DNA from: Desulfamplus sp964425195
GTDB taxonomy: Bacteria > Desulfobacterota > Desulfobacteria > Desulfobacterales > Desulfobacteraceae
Assembly: GCA_964425195.1 (NCBI GenBank)
Contig: CAYRLG010000024.1
Coordinates: 5,029 to 69,028 of the forward strand
Length of the DNA: 64,000 nt
Direction: 5' to 3'
Below the pieces are notes generated by a model. That model saw only the letters and a list, made by a program, of their open reading frames with translations. It was not told the origin of the DNA and ran no database searches. Each line of letters opens with the position of its first letter. The stretch's first letter is position 1. This document shows, in pieces, positions 14,975-23,671 of the stretch. A program made the translations under genes and the position numbers.

Positions 14975-17119
14975 ATGGATGGCATGGATAGGTTAAAAAA
15001 ATATATTAAAAATATGACAACCCCCACAAAATGCGAAAATAGATTTAGTATTCGCTACTGGCAGGAACGGATTCTGATGAATCTACTCCTTGTCTGCGTC
15101 ATTCTTGGTTTTTTGGTCTATTTTCCCAGCATTGCCCTCTCAATTAAAGAGAGTCTATGGATAATAGTTGTTGTAGATACAGCTATATATCTGTATATCC
15201 TTTTTCTTTTTTTCTATCCAAATGTAGCATATACAGTTAGAGCACTTAGTTTCAGTGCTATTACCTACTTACTTGGACTAACTCTAATGGCTGTTTTAGG
15301 ACCATTTGCAGGAGGACCGGTCTGGCTATTTGCCTTTCCTGTTCTAACAGCTATTTTCCTTAGTTTCAAAATCTCTGTCTTAGCACTTATAATAAATATT
15401 ATAACAATAATAGTAACAGGATTGTTAGTTCTAAAAGGCTTTTTAGGATGGGGAGTTGCTGTAATAAATCCTGTTGAAAAATGGATCGTCACAAGCCTTA
15501 ACTTTATGCTTCTCAATACAATAGTTGTTGTATCTGTTACTGCTATTTTAAAGGGGCTTCACGACTCTCTTAACAACCTTAAAAAATCAGAAGAGAAGTA
15601 TAAACGGATTTTTAAAAATATTCAGGATGTCTATTATGAAGAGCAGCTTGATGGTACAATTTTAGAGATAAGTCCCTCTATTGAAAAGATTTCTGGCTAC
15701 ACACAAGCTGATCTTCTCTGTAAGCCATTTCAAGAGTTTTACGATGTACCAGAGAAAAGAGAACTTCTACTTCAGCAGATACTAAGTGAGGGTGCAATAA
15801 GCGATTATGAAATCAACTTTAAAGATAAAGAGGGAAATATTCGTATCTGCTCAATTAATGCAAGCCTAATTAAAGAACACGATAATAACAGCTCCGCCAT
15901 TGTCGGTATATTTAGAGATATTTCTGAACAAAAAAAGATGGTAAATCACAATATAGAGCTTCAAAGAGAGCTTAATCGTGCCCGAAAAATGGAGGCTTTA
16001 GGGCTTTTAGCTGGAGGTGTTGCACACGATTTGAATAATATTTTATCGGCTATTATTGGTTATCCTGAGCTGATTTTACTTGATCTTGATGAGGATAGCC
16101 CATTGACTGAATCGCTACTTACCATCAAATCATCGGGACAGAAAGCTGCCGATATTGTCCAAGATATGTTAACGCTATCCAGAAGAGGGGTAACAACCAG
16201 AGAGGTTATAAATCTTAATGAAATCGTATTGACATTCATAAAAACACCTGAGTATCAGAAAATTTTAAGTTATCATCCTGATTCCAATATAAAACTACAG
16301 CTCTTAGCAACTGAACCATTTATAATAGGCTCACCAGTACATCTATCAAAAACAGTTATGAATCTTGTTTCTAACGCAGCAGAAGCACAGCCAAACGGAG
16401 GAGTCATAACTATATCTACGGAAAATGTTATTGTTAAATCTCCCATTAAGGCTTATACGCAGGTGCAACCCGGTGATTACGTTACACTTAAGGTTGAAGA
16501 TCAAGGTATGGGTATTGCAGAATCAGATATAGAAAGGATATTTGAACCTTTTTTCACAAAAAAGGTGATGGGAAGAAGCGGTACTGGACTTGGTATGGCA
16601 GTTGTATGGGGAACTGTTCAAGATCATGATGGATACATAGATATCAAAAGCAAGATAGAGTCTGGGACAACTTTTACACTCTACTTTCCGGTCACTCACG
16701 AGAGGAGAAAAGAGCAGAGTTCAGCCCTATCTCTCTCCGATTACATAGGAAACGGTGAATATATTCTTGTAGTAGATGACCTAAAAGAACAAAGAGATAT
16801 AGCAACTGCAATGCTTAGAAAACTTAACTACCAAGTTTCATCTGTAGAGAGTGGAGAGAGGGCTATCGAATTTATCCAGACAACATCTGTAGATGTGATT
16901 ATTCTTGATATGATTATGGATCCAGGCATTGATGGGCTTGAAACTTACAAAAAAATCGTAGAGATAAAGCCTAAGCAGAAAGTGCTTATTGCCAGTGGGT
17001 TTTCAGAAACAGATCGAGTAAAAGAGATGATGACTCTTGGGGCAAGGCAATACATTAAAAAACCCTATGAACTACAAAATATTGGAATGATGCTTAAAAC
17101 CATCTTATCCTCTCTATAG
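14975..17119 (+). CDS. Membrane PAS hybrid histidine kinase with C-terminal receiver
   Basis: 714 residues. Six or so hydrophobic helices occupy residues 30-195. A PAS domain follows at about 205-320, then a HisKA domain with His351 in GGVAHDLNN. The HATPase has an N box (LVSNAAEA), G1 (DQGMGI) and G2 (GTGLGMAV), and a receiver follows at 595-714 with Asp645 in ILDMIM and a KP near the end. It belongs to the NtrB-like hybrid kinases that usually signal to a separate DNA-binding regulator, and none is adjacent. It lies 21 bp after the FadL-like gene and may sense membrane or lipid state (inference). The ribosome site is weak; ATG 14984 is an alternative start. Confidence 0.9.
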   Translation: MDGMDRLKKYIKNMTTPTKCENRFSIRYWQERILMNLLLVCVILGFLVYFPSIALSIKESLWIIVVVDTAIYLYILFLFFYPNVAYTVRALSFSAITYLLGLTLMAVLGPFAGGPVWLFAFPVLTAIFLSFKISVLALIINIITIIVTGLLVLKGFLGWGVAVINPVEKWIVTSLNFMLLNTIVVVSVTAILKGLHDSLNNLKKSEEKYKRIFKNIQDVYYEEQLDGTILEISPSIEKISGYTQADLLCKPFQEFYDVPEKRELLLQQILSEGAISDYEINFKDKEGNIRICSINASLIKEHDNNSSAIVGIFRDISEQKKMVNHNIELQRELNRARKMEALGLLAGGVAHDLNNILSAIIGYPELILLDLDEDSPLTESLLTIKSSGQKAADIVQDMLTLSRRGVTTREVINLNEIVLTFIKTPEYQKILSYHPDSNIKLQLLATEPFIIGSPVHLSKTVMNLVSNAAEAQPNGGVITISTENVIVKSPIKAYTQVQPGDYVTLKVEDQGMGIAESDIERIFEPFFTKKVMGRSGTGLGMAVVWGTVQDHDGYIDIKSKIESGTTFTLYFPVTHERRKEQSSALSLSDYIGNGEYILVVDDLKEQRDIATAMLRKLNYQVSSVESGERAIEFIQTTSVDVIILDMIMDPGIDGLETYKKIVEIKPKQKVLIASGFSETDRVKEMMTLGARQYIKKPYELQNIGMMLKTILSSL

Positions 17120-17163
17120 ATAGAAAAAGATAGTTTCAACACTCTTAAAATCAAGAGTAACCC

Positions 17164-17191
17164 GAAGAGACACACAGGGGTGTGTCTCTTC
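17164..17191. terminator. Hairpin between convergent genes
   Basis: A perfect 12-bp stem, GAAGAGACACAC / GTGTGTCTCTTC, with a 4-base loop sits between the stop of the histidine kinase (+) and the DUF3141 gene (-). There is no good T-run on either side, so it may be a weak or factor-dependent bidirectional terminator. Confidence 0.6.
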
Positions 17192-17204
17192 TACTAAAAA
17201 ATGA

Positions 17205-19523
17205 TCAAACCACCGCTACAGAAGCTAATGATTCAACTCTCTTAGCACCTACAAGCTCCTTTTCCTCTTTTTTAACAGATGGGAAATCGAACAGATCTTT
17301 AAGAAGAACGGTCTCTATGGTTTTAAGAACAGATATCTCTTCTGAACTTAATATATCATCGGCATTAGCAATGGTATTTGCAAACTCAACCGCTGTAATA
17401 CGATCTTCTCTGTCGGGCAACAAGTCTGCAAGAGTTGCAAGGGCAAGCTCTTTATCTTTTTCCAAAATTGCAGACTGTTCACGTATCATACTTTTAAGTT
17501 TTTCTGGTTTAATTTTATTGAGTCGCTCGTCCTCTCTTATATACTCTTCAGCAGCTCCATATTCACTCATAGCCATTACACTATCTGCTCTTGTAACAGC
17601 GACAATAATACGAATAATAGCCTCTTGAAAACCACCTTTTTTCATGGCACTGTGCCAAAGTTGAGTCTGAATCTCTTCAAACAGATCAGTTGTCTTCTTT
17701 TTAACACCAAGTGCACTCTCCAAAGATTGGCTTTCAGGATTAAAAAAGAGAGTCTTTGACCAGTCATTCCCATACATACTATAAAACATAGTCTCATACA
17801 GATCATCACGGGTTTGGCGATAGAGATCAAGCGTATTAACAATTATATCTGAAAAATTCTTTTCAATATCTGTAAACATGTTATCGTTTTTTGCCTCAAA
17901 TCTGCTTGCCTTTACTATCTGTGCCATACTCTTAATTGGTGGCATAAAAGGATTCATGTCAGAGTAGATATATCTCTCCACCCTTAAAGGATTTATCTGA
18001 CGAACAAACTCTGCAGATAGATCAGAGGAGAAGAGCTTTACCCATGGGCTTATAAAATCTTGGTAAAATTTATCATTAAAACTTGAGATAGCTGATACAG
18101 AGTGAAAAGCCTCCTCATCTTCAAAACCATCGTCTAAAGCAAGAATATCTTGTATCTCTCTCTCAACAAACTTTACTCCATGATCATTAAGCCAAGGCTG
18201 GCTTGGATCATCTTGAATCACCATCTCATAAAGACCGGGCGAGAGATACTCAATTGCCTCAACACACCCTATTATCTCCTTATGCTCCTTTCTATTTACT
18301 TTGCTTGAGACAAATATGCCAAGATGACCGATATCGTCATGGAGCATATATATAATAACCTGACCAAACTTCTTTATCTCATCAGTTGTTTTATAAACCG
18401 TTGGTATCCAGTTTAGAGCTTGCTGTGGAGGAGTGATATTATCTCCTTTTGATGCAAATACAAGAATTGGGCTTTTAAAATTTTTAAGATTTATATATCT
18501 GCCCTCATGAAGTTTAAGAAAGCCTTGTTGAAGTTCATCACTAATAAACAAATTGTTTACGATAAACCTTATCTCTTCGCGACTTAGTAGAAAAAAACCT
18601 CCCCACCACTTTTCAAAATCAAGAAATCTTTGTTCTTCTGTATCAACCTTTGAATAGACATTATATAACTTGCTCCAAAGAGTATTTGCAGGGTTTAGCT
18701 CCTCAAAACCAGCAACAAGTTGAGCACCGTCAAATTTGCCGTTTCCTAAATCGCTTGACAGTGATGCAAGCCAGCTTCCTCCAAAAAGTCCTCCACGATA
18801 TCGCATTGGATGCCCACCTTTTACTCCACCCCAGTATGATAAAGGAGAGCCATTTAACACAAGAGGACCTGTAACATCAGGTCTATCAGCAGCAATAAGA
18901 GATGCAGCCCAACCAGCCTGACAGTTTCCTATAATTGCAGGTTTAGCTGCTTGAGGGTGTCGCATCATAACCTCTTCTAAAAAATGTATCTGGCAACGCT
19001 GAACATCAGCAATGGTCTGACCCTCTATAGGCTCTGTAAAAAAGATCATAAAATAGACAGGATAGCCTGCCTTTAATGCGACTCCTATCTGAGAATCCAT
19101 CTTTGAACCACCAATTCCAGGTCCATGACCAGCTCTTGGATCAATCACCACGATTGGGCGTTTACGTGGATCTGCTTTGATATCTGCTGGAACAACTAAT
19201 GTAGCTTCTTTTTCCTCTTTGGCTAACTTATCTGCTTTATCTTTAGAGTTTATGCCACGAATTCTCACCAACTGATAGTTTACAGGTTTCTCCCTTGTTC
19301 TTCCATCACTTATAACATCATAATCAAATACAAGAACAGGAGGTTGCCCTTGATGGAGGTGTTCAAGATAGCCATTTCCCCTTTTTCGGAGGATATCCAA
19401 AAACAGAACCGACCTCTGGGCACTATCAACCATATAGTCGTAACCGTGTTCAAAAGTATTCAGAACTCTTTGCATCGGTTCAAGCATGGTTAAGATTGAC
19501 TCTTTTATGTTTAGTTGATTCAT
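17205..19523 (-). CDS. DUF3141-family PHA-polymerase-like alpha/beta hydrolase
   Basis: 772 residues. An alpha/beta-hydrolase core has the nucleophile elbow GNCQAGW, with Cys201 as in PHA synthases (G-x-C-x-G) rather than Ser. PVLVFDYDVISDGR lies upstream and a candidate base occurs in the DDIGHLGIF segment. The C-terminal 150 residues are helical and TerB-like (ADSVMAMSEYGAAEEY, EEISVLKTIE). Family DUF3141 is found beside PHA genes and often annotated as poly(3-hydroxyalkanoate) synthetase. Here it precedes nothing else on its strand and is downstream of phaJ and phaR, most likely in one phaR-phaJ-DUF3141 transcript. Polymerase activity is inferred only. Confidence 0.85.
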   Translation of the reverse strand: MNQLNIKESILTMLEPMQRVLNTFEHGYDYMVDSAQRSVLFLDILRKRGNGYLEHLHQGQPPVLVFDYDVISDGRTREKPVNYQLVRIRGINSKDKADKLAKEEKEATLVVPADIKADPRKRPIVVIDPRAGHGPGIGGSKMDSQIGVALKAGYPVYFMIFFTEPIEGQTIADVQRCQIHFLEEVMMRHPQAAKPAIIGNCQAGWAASLIAADRPDVTGPLVLNGSPLSYWGGVKGGHPMRYRGGLFGGSWLASLSSDLGNGKFDGAQLVAGFEELNPANTLWSKLYNVYSKVDTEEQRFLDFEKWWGGFFLLSREEIRFIVNNLFISDELQQGFLKLHEGRYINLKNFKSPILVFASKGDNITPPQQALNWIPTVYKTTDEIKKFGQVIIYMLHDDIGHLGIFVSSKVNRKEHKEIIGCVEAIEYLSPGLYEMVIQDDPSQPWLNDHGVKFVEREIQDILALDDGFEDEEAFHSVSAISSFNDKFYQDFISPWVKLFSSDLSAEFVRQINPLRVERYIYSDMNPFMPPIKSMAQIVKASRFEAKNDNMFTDIEKNFSDIIVNTLDLYRQTRDDLYETMFYSMYGNDWSKTLFFNPESQSLESALGVKKKTTDLFEEIQTQLWHSAMKKGGFQEAIIRIIVAVTRADSVMAMSEYGAAEEYIREDERLNKIKPEKLKSMIREQSAILEKDKELALATLADLLPDREDRITAVEFANTIANADDILSSEEISVLKTIETVLLKDLFDFPSVKKEEKELVGAKRVESLASVAVV

Positions 19524-19595
19524 AACAATATCCTTAAAACTGCTGTTTTATCTTTAAAGATTATACGCCTTATTAAAAAAGTATTATACATATTA

Positions 19596-20018
19596 TTATT
19601 TTTTAGCTTTAGGTGGGCTTACAACAGCAGTTCCATCAATAACCATAACCCCATTTTGGTTAAAACATCTTGTTTGAAGAACAACTTTATTCTTTTCGTT
19701 TTTTATCTCAATAACTTCTACTCTTGCAGTTATAGTATCACCAATACGTACGGGTGACAAAAATTTATACTGCTGTTCAAGATATATAGTGCCAGGTCCT
19801 GGTATTTTCATTCCAATAACTGTTGAGATAAAACTTCCCACCAAAATACCGTGAGCTATTCTACCCTTAAAAAACGTCTTTGATGCGTACTGCTCATCAA
19901 TATGTGCGGGGTTCATGTCACCGCTTACACCGGCAAACAGATAAATATCTGACTCTGAAACTGTTTTGGAAAACTCTTCAAAATCACCAATTTTTAGATC
20001 TTCTATAGTTCTACCCAT
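19596..20018 (-). CDS. phaJ: MaoC-type (R)-specific enoyl-CoA hydratase
   Basis: 140 residues, a single hot-dog domain of the usual length for PhaJ. The hydratase-2 motif is SGDMNPAHID (catalytic Asp and His), followed by GRIAHGILVGSFIS. The enzyme hydrates trans-2-enoyl-CoA to (R)-3-hydroxyacyl-CoA, which feeds PHA polymerisation. A strong GGAGG ribosome site lies 9 nt before the ATG. It is 30 bp downstream of phaR and about 70 bp upstream of the DUF3141 gene on the same strand. The neighbours make the PHA role secure, although MaoC proteins can also act in other acyl-CoA pathways. Confidence 0.92.
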   Translation of the reverse strand: MGRTIEDLKIGDFEEFSKTVSESDIYLFAGVSGDMNPAHIDEQYASKTFFKGRIAHGILVGSFISTVIGMKIPGPGTIYLEQQYKFLSPVRIGDTITARVEVIEIKNEKNKVVLQTRCFNQNGVMVIDGTAVVSPPKAKK

Positions 20019-20048
20019 AATTAACAGCCTCCTTTTAGTTTTACACTT

Positions 20049-20543
20049 CTATTTATCGTCATCATTTTTGTTCTTATCTCTACTATTCTCTTTTGAACCT
20101 GCAAAAATTTTCATTGGATCAATATCTTTGAAGGTCTTTTCTGCAAAATTTGAAAAGTCAAGCCTTGAAAAATCCATTCCCATCTCAAGATAGGTATTGT
20201 ATGCTTTAATTTGATCGTCCATCCTCTTGCGGTAATCTAAATAATTTTCAATAGTTCTTTCCAAATATTTTTCAAAAAATTCATGCAACAAATTTTCACC
20301 AAACTGAATAATAAGATGCAACAAAGAGACCGGCAGAAGTCCATTGGCATCTTTTGCCTTGTTCATAATGATCTGTGTTAATACTAATGCTGTAACATCC
20401 TCTCCTGTATTAACGTCAGTCACTTCAACACAAAATCCTTTTTTCACAAGTGCTGCAACATCTTCCAAAGTTATATAAGCACTTTGCTCTGTGTTGTATA
20501 ATCTTCTGTTTGGATATTTTTTTATTGAAATCTTGTTTGACAA
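20049..20543 (-). CDS. phaR: PHA accumulation regulator PhaR
   Basis: 164 residues. The N-terminal PHB/PHA accumulation DNA-binding domain is clear (KKYPNRRLYNTEQSAYITL, then TGEDVTALVLTQII), followed by a helical accumulation domain and an acidic/lysine-rich tail. PhaR proteins repress phasin and phaR genes and are titrated away by binding PHA granules. The start appears to be TTG at 20543: an in-frame TAA lies only a few codons upstream, and GGGAG is about 12 nt away. The gene diverges from the first phasin gene across a 395-bp region containing candidate PhaR sites. Confidence 0.92.
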   Translation of the reverse strand: MSNKISIKKYPNRRLYNTEQSAYITLEDVAALVKKGFCVEVTDVNTGEDVTALVLTQIIMNKAKDANGLLPVSLLHLIIQFGENLLHEFFEKYLERTIENYLDYRKRMDDQIKAYNTYLEMGMDFSRLDFSNFAEKTFKDIDPMKIFAGSKENSRDKNKNDDDK

Positions 20544-20605
20544 TGGCTTTTATAACTCCCTCACTAAATCTTGGGTCCAAATTTCACAATTTTTGATTTT
20601 GATAT

Positions 20606-20634
20606 ATGCTACATTGCACCATTTTGTTTGTCAA
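20606..20634 (-). promoter_or_regulatory. Candidate phaR promoter with overlapping half-site
   Basis: On the minus strand TTGACA (20634-20629) and TAGCAT (20611-20606) are separated by 17 bp. The spacer contains GTGCAATG, the same core as the palindrome at 20729-20743, as expected for PhaR autorepression. Inferred from sequence only. Confidence 0.5.
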
Positions 20635-20728
20635 CATCATTTAAAAATCTACTGCTAAATACAATAAATATATTTATTTACCAAGACATTTAAATAAAAT
20701 ACTATAAGTTAATTAGTTTTTGATGTTT

Positions 20729-20779
20729 TTGTGCAATGCACAATATTTTAATTGACAAACATAGAAAGACTCATATATT
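20729..20779 (+). promoter_or_regulatory. Candidate PhaR operator and phasin promoter
   Basis: A perfect 15-bp palindrome, TTGTGCAATGCACAA, lies at 20729-20743. It is followed by TTGACA (20752-20757) and TATATT (20774-20779) with a 16-bp spacer. This is the best promoter in the window and it points at the phasin gene. The palindrome just upstream of the -35 box is TGC/GCA-rich, like sites described for PhaR in other bacteria. The rest of the 20544-20938 gap is AT-rich and shows no other gene. Confidence 0.6.
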
Positions 20780-20938
20780 GTGATCATAATAAAGTCAAAA
20801 ATGGGAATATTTAAAATAGATAAAAATGTATAAACTTGAATTTAAAAACTCAAATATCCTGTTACTTTAATTTTGTGAACTAAAATAATAGAACAGGACA
20901 ATATCAACTCATACTAATTAAAAAAGGATTGAACAGTT

Positions 20939-21199
20939 ATGGAAACAGCTAAAATTGCAAAACAGATGATAGGTTTTCAAAAGACAGTATTTAACAACAC
21001 ATTCAATGCAATGGCTATTGTACAAGATCAGACAGAGAACATGCTCAATGGTTTTTTAGGGCAGTTCCCATTTATAAATGAAGATGCAAAAAAGCAGATG
21101 AAAGAGAGTATTGATTTTGCAAAAAAAGCCAGAGATGACTTTAAAAAAGCGGTTGATGACGGTTATGCAAAATTTGAGCAGATGTTTGAACAAAAATAG
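20939..21199 (+). CDS. Small phasin (PHA-granule protein)
   Basis: 86 residues, almost wholly amphipathic helix, no signal peptide or membrane segment. It begins with the phasin-like pattern IAKQMIGFQKTVFNNTFNAM and continues with QDQTEN and a lysine-rich helix near the end. Phasins coat PHA granules and limit their size. The gene is first after the candidate PhaR-controlled promoter and is followed by a second related phasin, then phaC. Identification rests on composition, pattern and neighbourhood, because phasins diverge quickly. Confidence 0.8.
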   Translation: METAKIAKQMIGFQKTVFNNTFNAMAIVQDQTENMLNGFLGQFPFINEDAKKQMKESIDFAKKARDDFKKAVDDGYAKFEQMFEQK

Positions 21200-21340
21200 A
21201 AGTTTATTTTAACACTGTCCACTTTTTTTGAGGAAATTCAGAACTAAAAATCAAAGCTAATTAAAACAACTATCTATGGATAAATAGATATAGCCTATTT
21301 TATTTAGAATTATTCAGAAGTAAACATGGGAGTAAAAACA

Positions 21341-21640
21341 ATGGACAACAATAAAAAGATATTTTCTCAGGTTATCGATTTTCAGAAAAACATGTTTGAG
21401 AACTCTTATTCAATTATAAGCAATATTCAAGAGCAAAGTGAGCAGATGTTCACTAAGGCTATTGAGAAAAATCCTCTGATACCCAATGACACTCTTAAAG
21501 TATGTACATATTGGATGGATATTATCAAAAAAAACAGAAAAAACTACAAATCATACGTTGATACAAATTTTATGAAAGTTAAAGACATGTTTAAAATTAG
21601 TGAACCTGTTGATACTACTAACGCAAACAAAAAGGCGTAA
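21341..21640 (+). CDS. Second phasin-like protein
   Basis: 99 residues from ATG 21341, chosen because GGGAG ends 8 nt upstream and the product MDNNKKIFSQVIDFQKN then lines up with the start of the preceding phasin. An in-frame ATG at 21326 would add five residues but lacks a ribosome site. The protein is helical and shares the FQK-x-x-F-x-N-x-x-x-x-x-x-x-x-Q-x-Q pattern with its neighbour, so the two are probably paralogues. It lies between phasin 1 and phaC on the same strand. Confidence 0.78.
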   Translation: MDNNKKIFSQVIDFQKNMFENSYSIISNIQEQSEQMFTKAIEKNPLIPNDTLKVCTYWMDIIKKNRKNYKSYVDTNFMKVKDMFKISEPVDTTNANKKA

Positions 21641-21680
21641 TTTATAAAAACAGCCCGCTCTGATTTTAAAAAAATAGCTC

Positions 21681-21719
21681 TCTCAACGTACTCCTTATAT
21701 AAAAAAGGAGACGTTGAGA
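21681..21719 (+). other. Intercistronic hairpin, phasin 2 / phaC
   Basis: TCTCAACGT and CTCCTT (21681-21696) pair with AAGGAG and ACGTTGAGA (21705-21719), giving a 15-bp stem with one bulged A and an A/T loop. No T-run follows. It could stabilise the abundant upstream phasin mRNA or attenuate phaC. The phaC ribosome site GGAGGAG lies beyond it, before ATG 21758. Confidence 0.55.
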
Positions 21720-21757
21720 ACAAAACCACCCTCTCTTATCTGGAGGAGAACTGCAAA

Positions 21758-23443
21758 ATGAACACTCTTGCCGATACAGCTAACTCCACTAAAAAAAATT
21801 GCTCTAACACTCTTCTTTTAGGAACTAATATACCTAAGCTCTTTTCAGATTCTGAAATATCTCATTTTATTCCAAAGTTTAATTTCTTTCCATATTATGA
21901 TATTTTTAACTATCATCTTCTTATTAAAAACTTTAATGCAGCCAACAATCTTCTCTTAGGTATCACTAAATATAATAACGATTTTTTTATCCCTTGGCTT
22001 ACAGCAACTTTATATTTTAGCAATATCGAGCTTTCTGGGATACACAAAGATTCCCCTTTAGAGCAGTGGAGTGCTTACATGAAGCTGCTGGAATTTAATA
22101 TAGAACTCTTTGCCAGATATCATGCAGGTAGCATGAGTGCATTAGATGAATTTCTAAAAAAGGAGTCAAAAAACTTATATAATGCTATTTATAATACCAT
22201 TTTGCAAAGTGATGGTGAAAAGCTCAATGATTTTCTCAACAGACAGTTTGATATGGTTGAAGGCGTTACAAGGAGATTTCCAAAAGGTGTAAAAGAGATT
22301 GAACCTGAGTATGGATTTCATTTTGAAAAAAATGGACAGAGACCTTTTGCTGAAACAGATAGATTTTTATTATATGCTGTTCTTCCAACTGATAGTAGCA
22401 TTGCCATAAACGAAAAAGCAAAGCCTGTTCTGATAATCCCACCGTTTGTTCTTGGCAGTAACATCCTTGGATTTTTACCAAAAGAGAGAAGAAGCTATGC
22501 CCACTGCTTTGCCAATAAAGGTATTCCAACATATATTCGTATAATGAAAGAGATTAAAACAACGCCCCCATTTCAAGTAATGACAATGGAGGATGATGCT
22601 GTTGATACACGCTTTTTCTGCGAAAAAATCATGCAAAAACATGGCAGAAAAGTTACTTTAAATGGATACTGCCAAGGCGGATATAGTGCTGTATGCAATA
22701 TTCTCTCTGGTGAGCTTGATTCTGTAGTTGATGCTCTTATAACATGCGTTGCACCAATGGATGGAACTAAAAGCAAAGGACTTGGACATTTTCTTACCAA
22801 CCTTCCTCAAAGATTTAACAATTTGATGTATGGAACAAAGACTCTACCTAACGGTAATAAAGTTGCGGACGGAAATCTAATGGGGTGGGTATATAAACTT
22901 AAAAGTATTGAGCATGAAGCGCCGCTTGTATCTTTTTTTAGAGATATGTTTATGGTTGCAAAAACAGAAAATGGAGCAGCCAACATAAGCAAAACAGCTT
23001 TGGCTCTTAACTACTGGCTTCAAAATGAGAGGAGTGATATTCCTCTTAACATTACAGCAATGAGTTTTGCATCATACAACACGCCTGTGACAAAAGATGG
23101 AACACTACCTGTAAAGATGTTTGGCAGAACTCTAAACTTTAAAACTATTGAGGAGAAGAAGATTCCTTGGCTACTCTGTTATGGCGAAAATGACGATCTT
23201 GTTGAAAAAGAGACCGCACTTGCACCTTTGGATTATATAAAAGTTGAGACAACACCTTTTCCTAAAGGGCATGTGGCAATAGCTACATCGTGGTCACATC
23301 CTGACTCTCCTTATGCTCTTCACAAGCGTTTTGGCAATAATAATCAGTATAGAGGACCTGTTAGATTTCAATTAGATTTAGAAGAAGAGATTTATAGACA
23401 GAATGATACGCATAATATTCATATTGATAGCTTTGATAAGTAA
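21758..23443 (+). CDS. phaC: Poly(3-hydroxyalkanoate) synthase
   Basis: 561 residues, the length of class I synthases. The PHA synthase box is GYCQGG with Cys305. The general acid/base residues fit Asp480 in GENDDLV and His505 in FPKGHVAIA. VLIIPPFVLGSN and the Trp-containing C-terminal region are also as expected. The enzyme polymerises (R)-3-hydroxyacyl-CoA at the granule surface. GGAGGAG precedes the ATG. No phaE or phaR-type (class III/IV) subunit gene is nearby, consistent with a single-subunit enzyme. It follows two phasin genes and ends before a strong terminator. Confidence 0.92.
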   Translation: MNTLADTANSTKKNCSNTLLLGTNIPKLFSDSEISHFIPKFNFFPYYDIFNYHLLIKNFNAANNLLLGITKYNNDFFIPWLTATLYFSNIELSGIHKDSPLEQWSAYMKLLEFNIELFARYHAGSMSALDEFLKKESKNLYNAIYNTILQSDGEKLNDFLNRQFDMVEGVTRRFPKGVKEIEPEYGFHFEKNGQRPFAETDRFLLYAVLPTDSSIAINEKAKPVLIIPPFVLGSNILGFLPKERRSYAHCFANKGIPTYIRIMKEIKTTPPFQVMTMEDDAVDTRFFCEKIMQKHGRKVTLNGYCQGGYSAVCNILSGELDSVVDALITCVAPMDGTKSKGLGHFLTNLPQRFNNLMYGTKTLPNGNKVADGNLMGWVYKLKSIEHEAPLVSFFRDMFMVAKTENGAANISKTALALNYWLQNERSDIPLNITAMSFASYNTPVTKDGTLPVKMFGRTLNFKTIEEKKIPWLLCYGENDDLVEKETALAPLDYIKVETTPFPKGHVAIATSWSHPDSPYALHKRFGNNNQYRGPVRFQLDLEEEIYRQNDTHNIHIDSFDK

Positions 23444-23584
23444 TGCTGATGCTCACGATATGACCATTCAAGAACAGCTACTTCAACAACAAGCCGTTGG
23501 TGCTGATGCTGATTCAGGTTTTATATATCCAAACAGCTCATATTTTCTTTCGTAATGCAATCGCAAAACACAAGACAATCCAAC

Positions 23585-23629
23585 AAGAAACAAGGCAGTG
23601 CCCGTTTTTCGGACACTGCCTTGTTTCTT
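23585..23629. terminator. Strong bidirectional terminator
   Basis: A perfect 16-bp stem, AAGAAACAAGGCAGTG (23585-23600) with CACTGCCTTGTTTCTT (23614-23629); an inner CCG/CGG can extend it. The A-rich and T-rich outer ends supply a U-tract in both directions. It lies between convergent phaC (+) and the DUF1566 protein gene (-). Confidence 0.85.
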
Positions 23630-23671
23630 TCAGTTTAAACTATTTCGACTAAGAACTATTTCGACTAAGAA

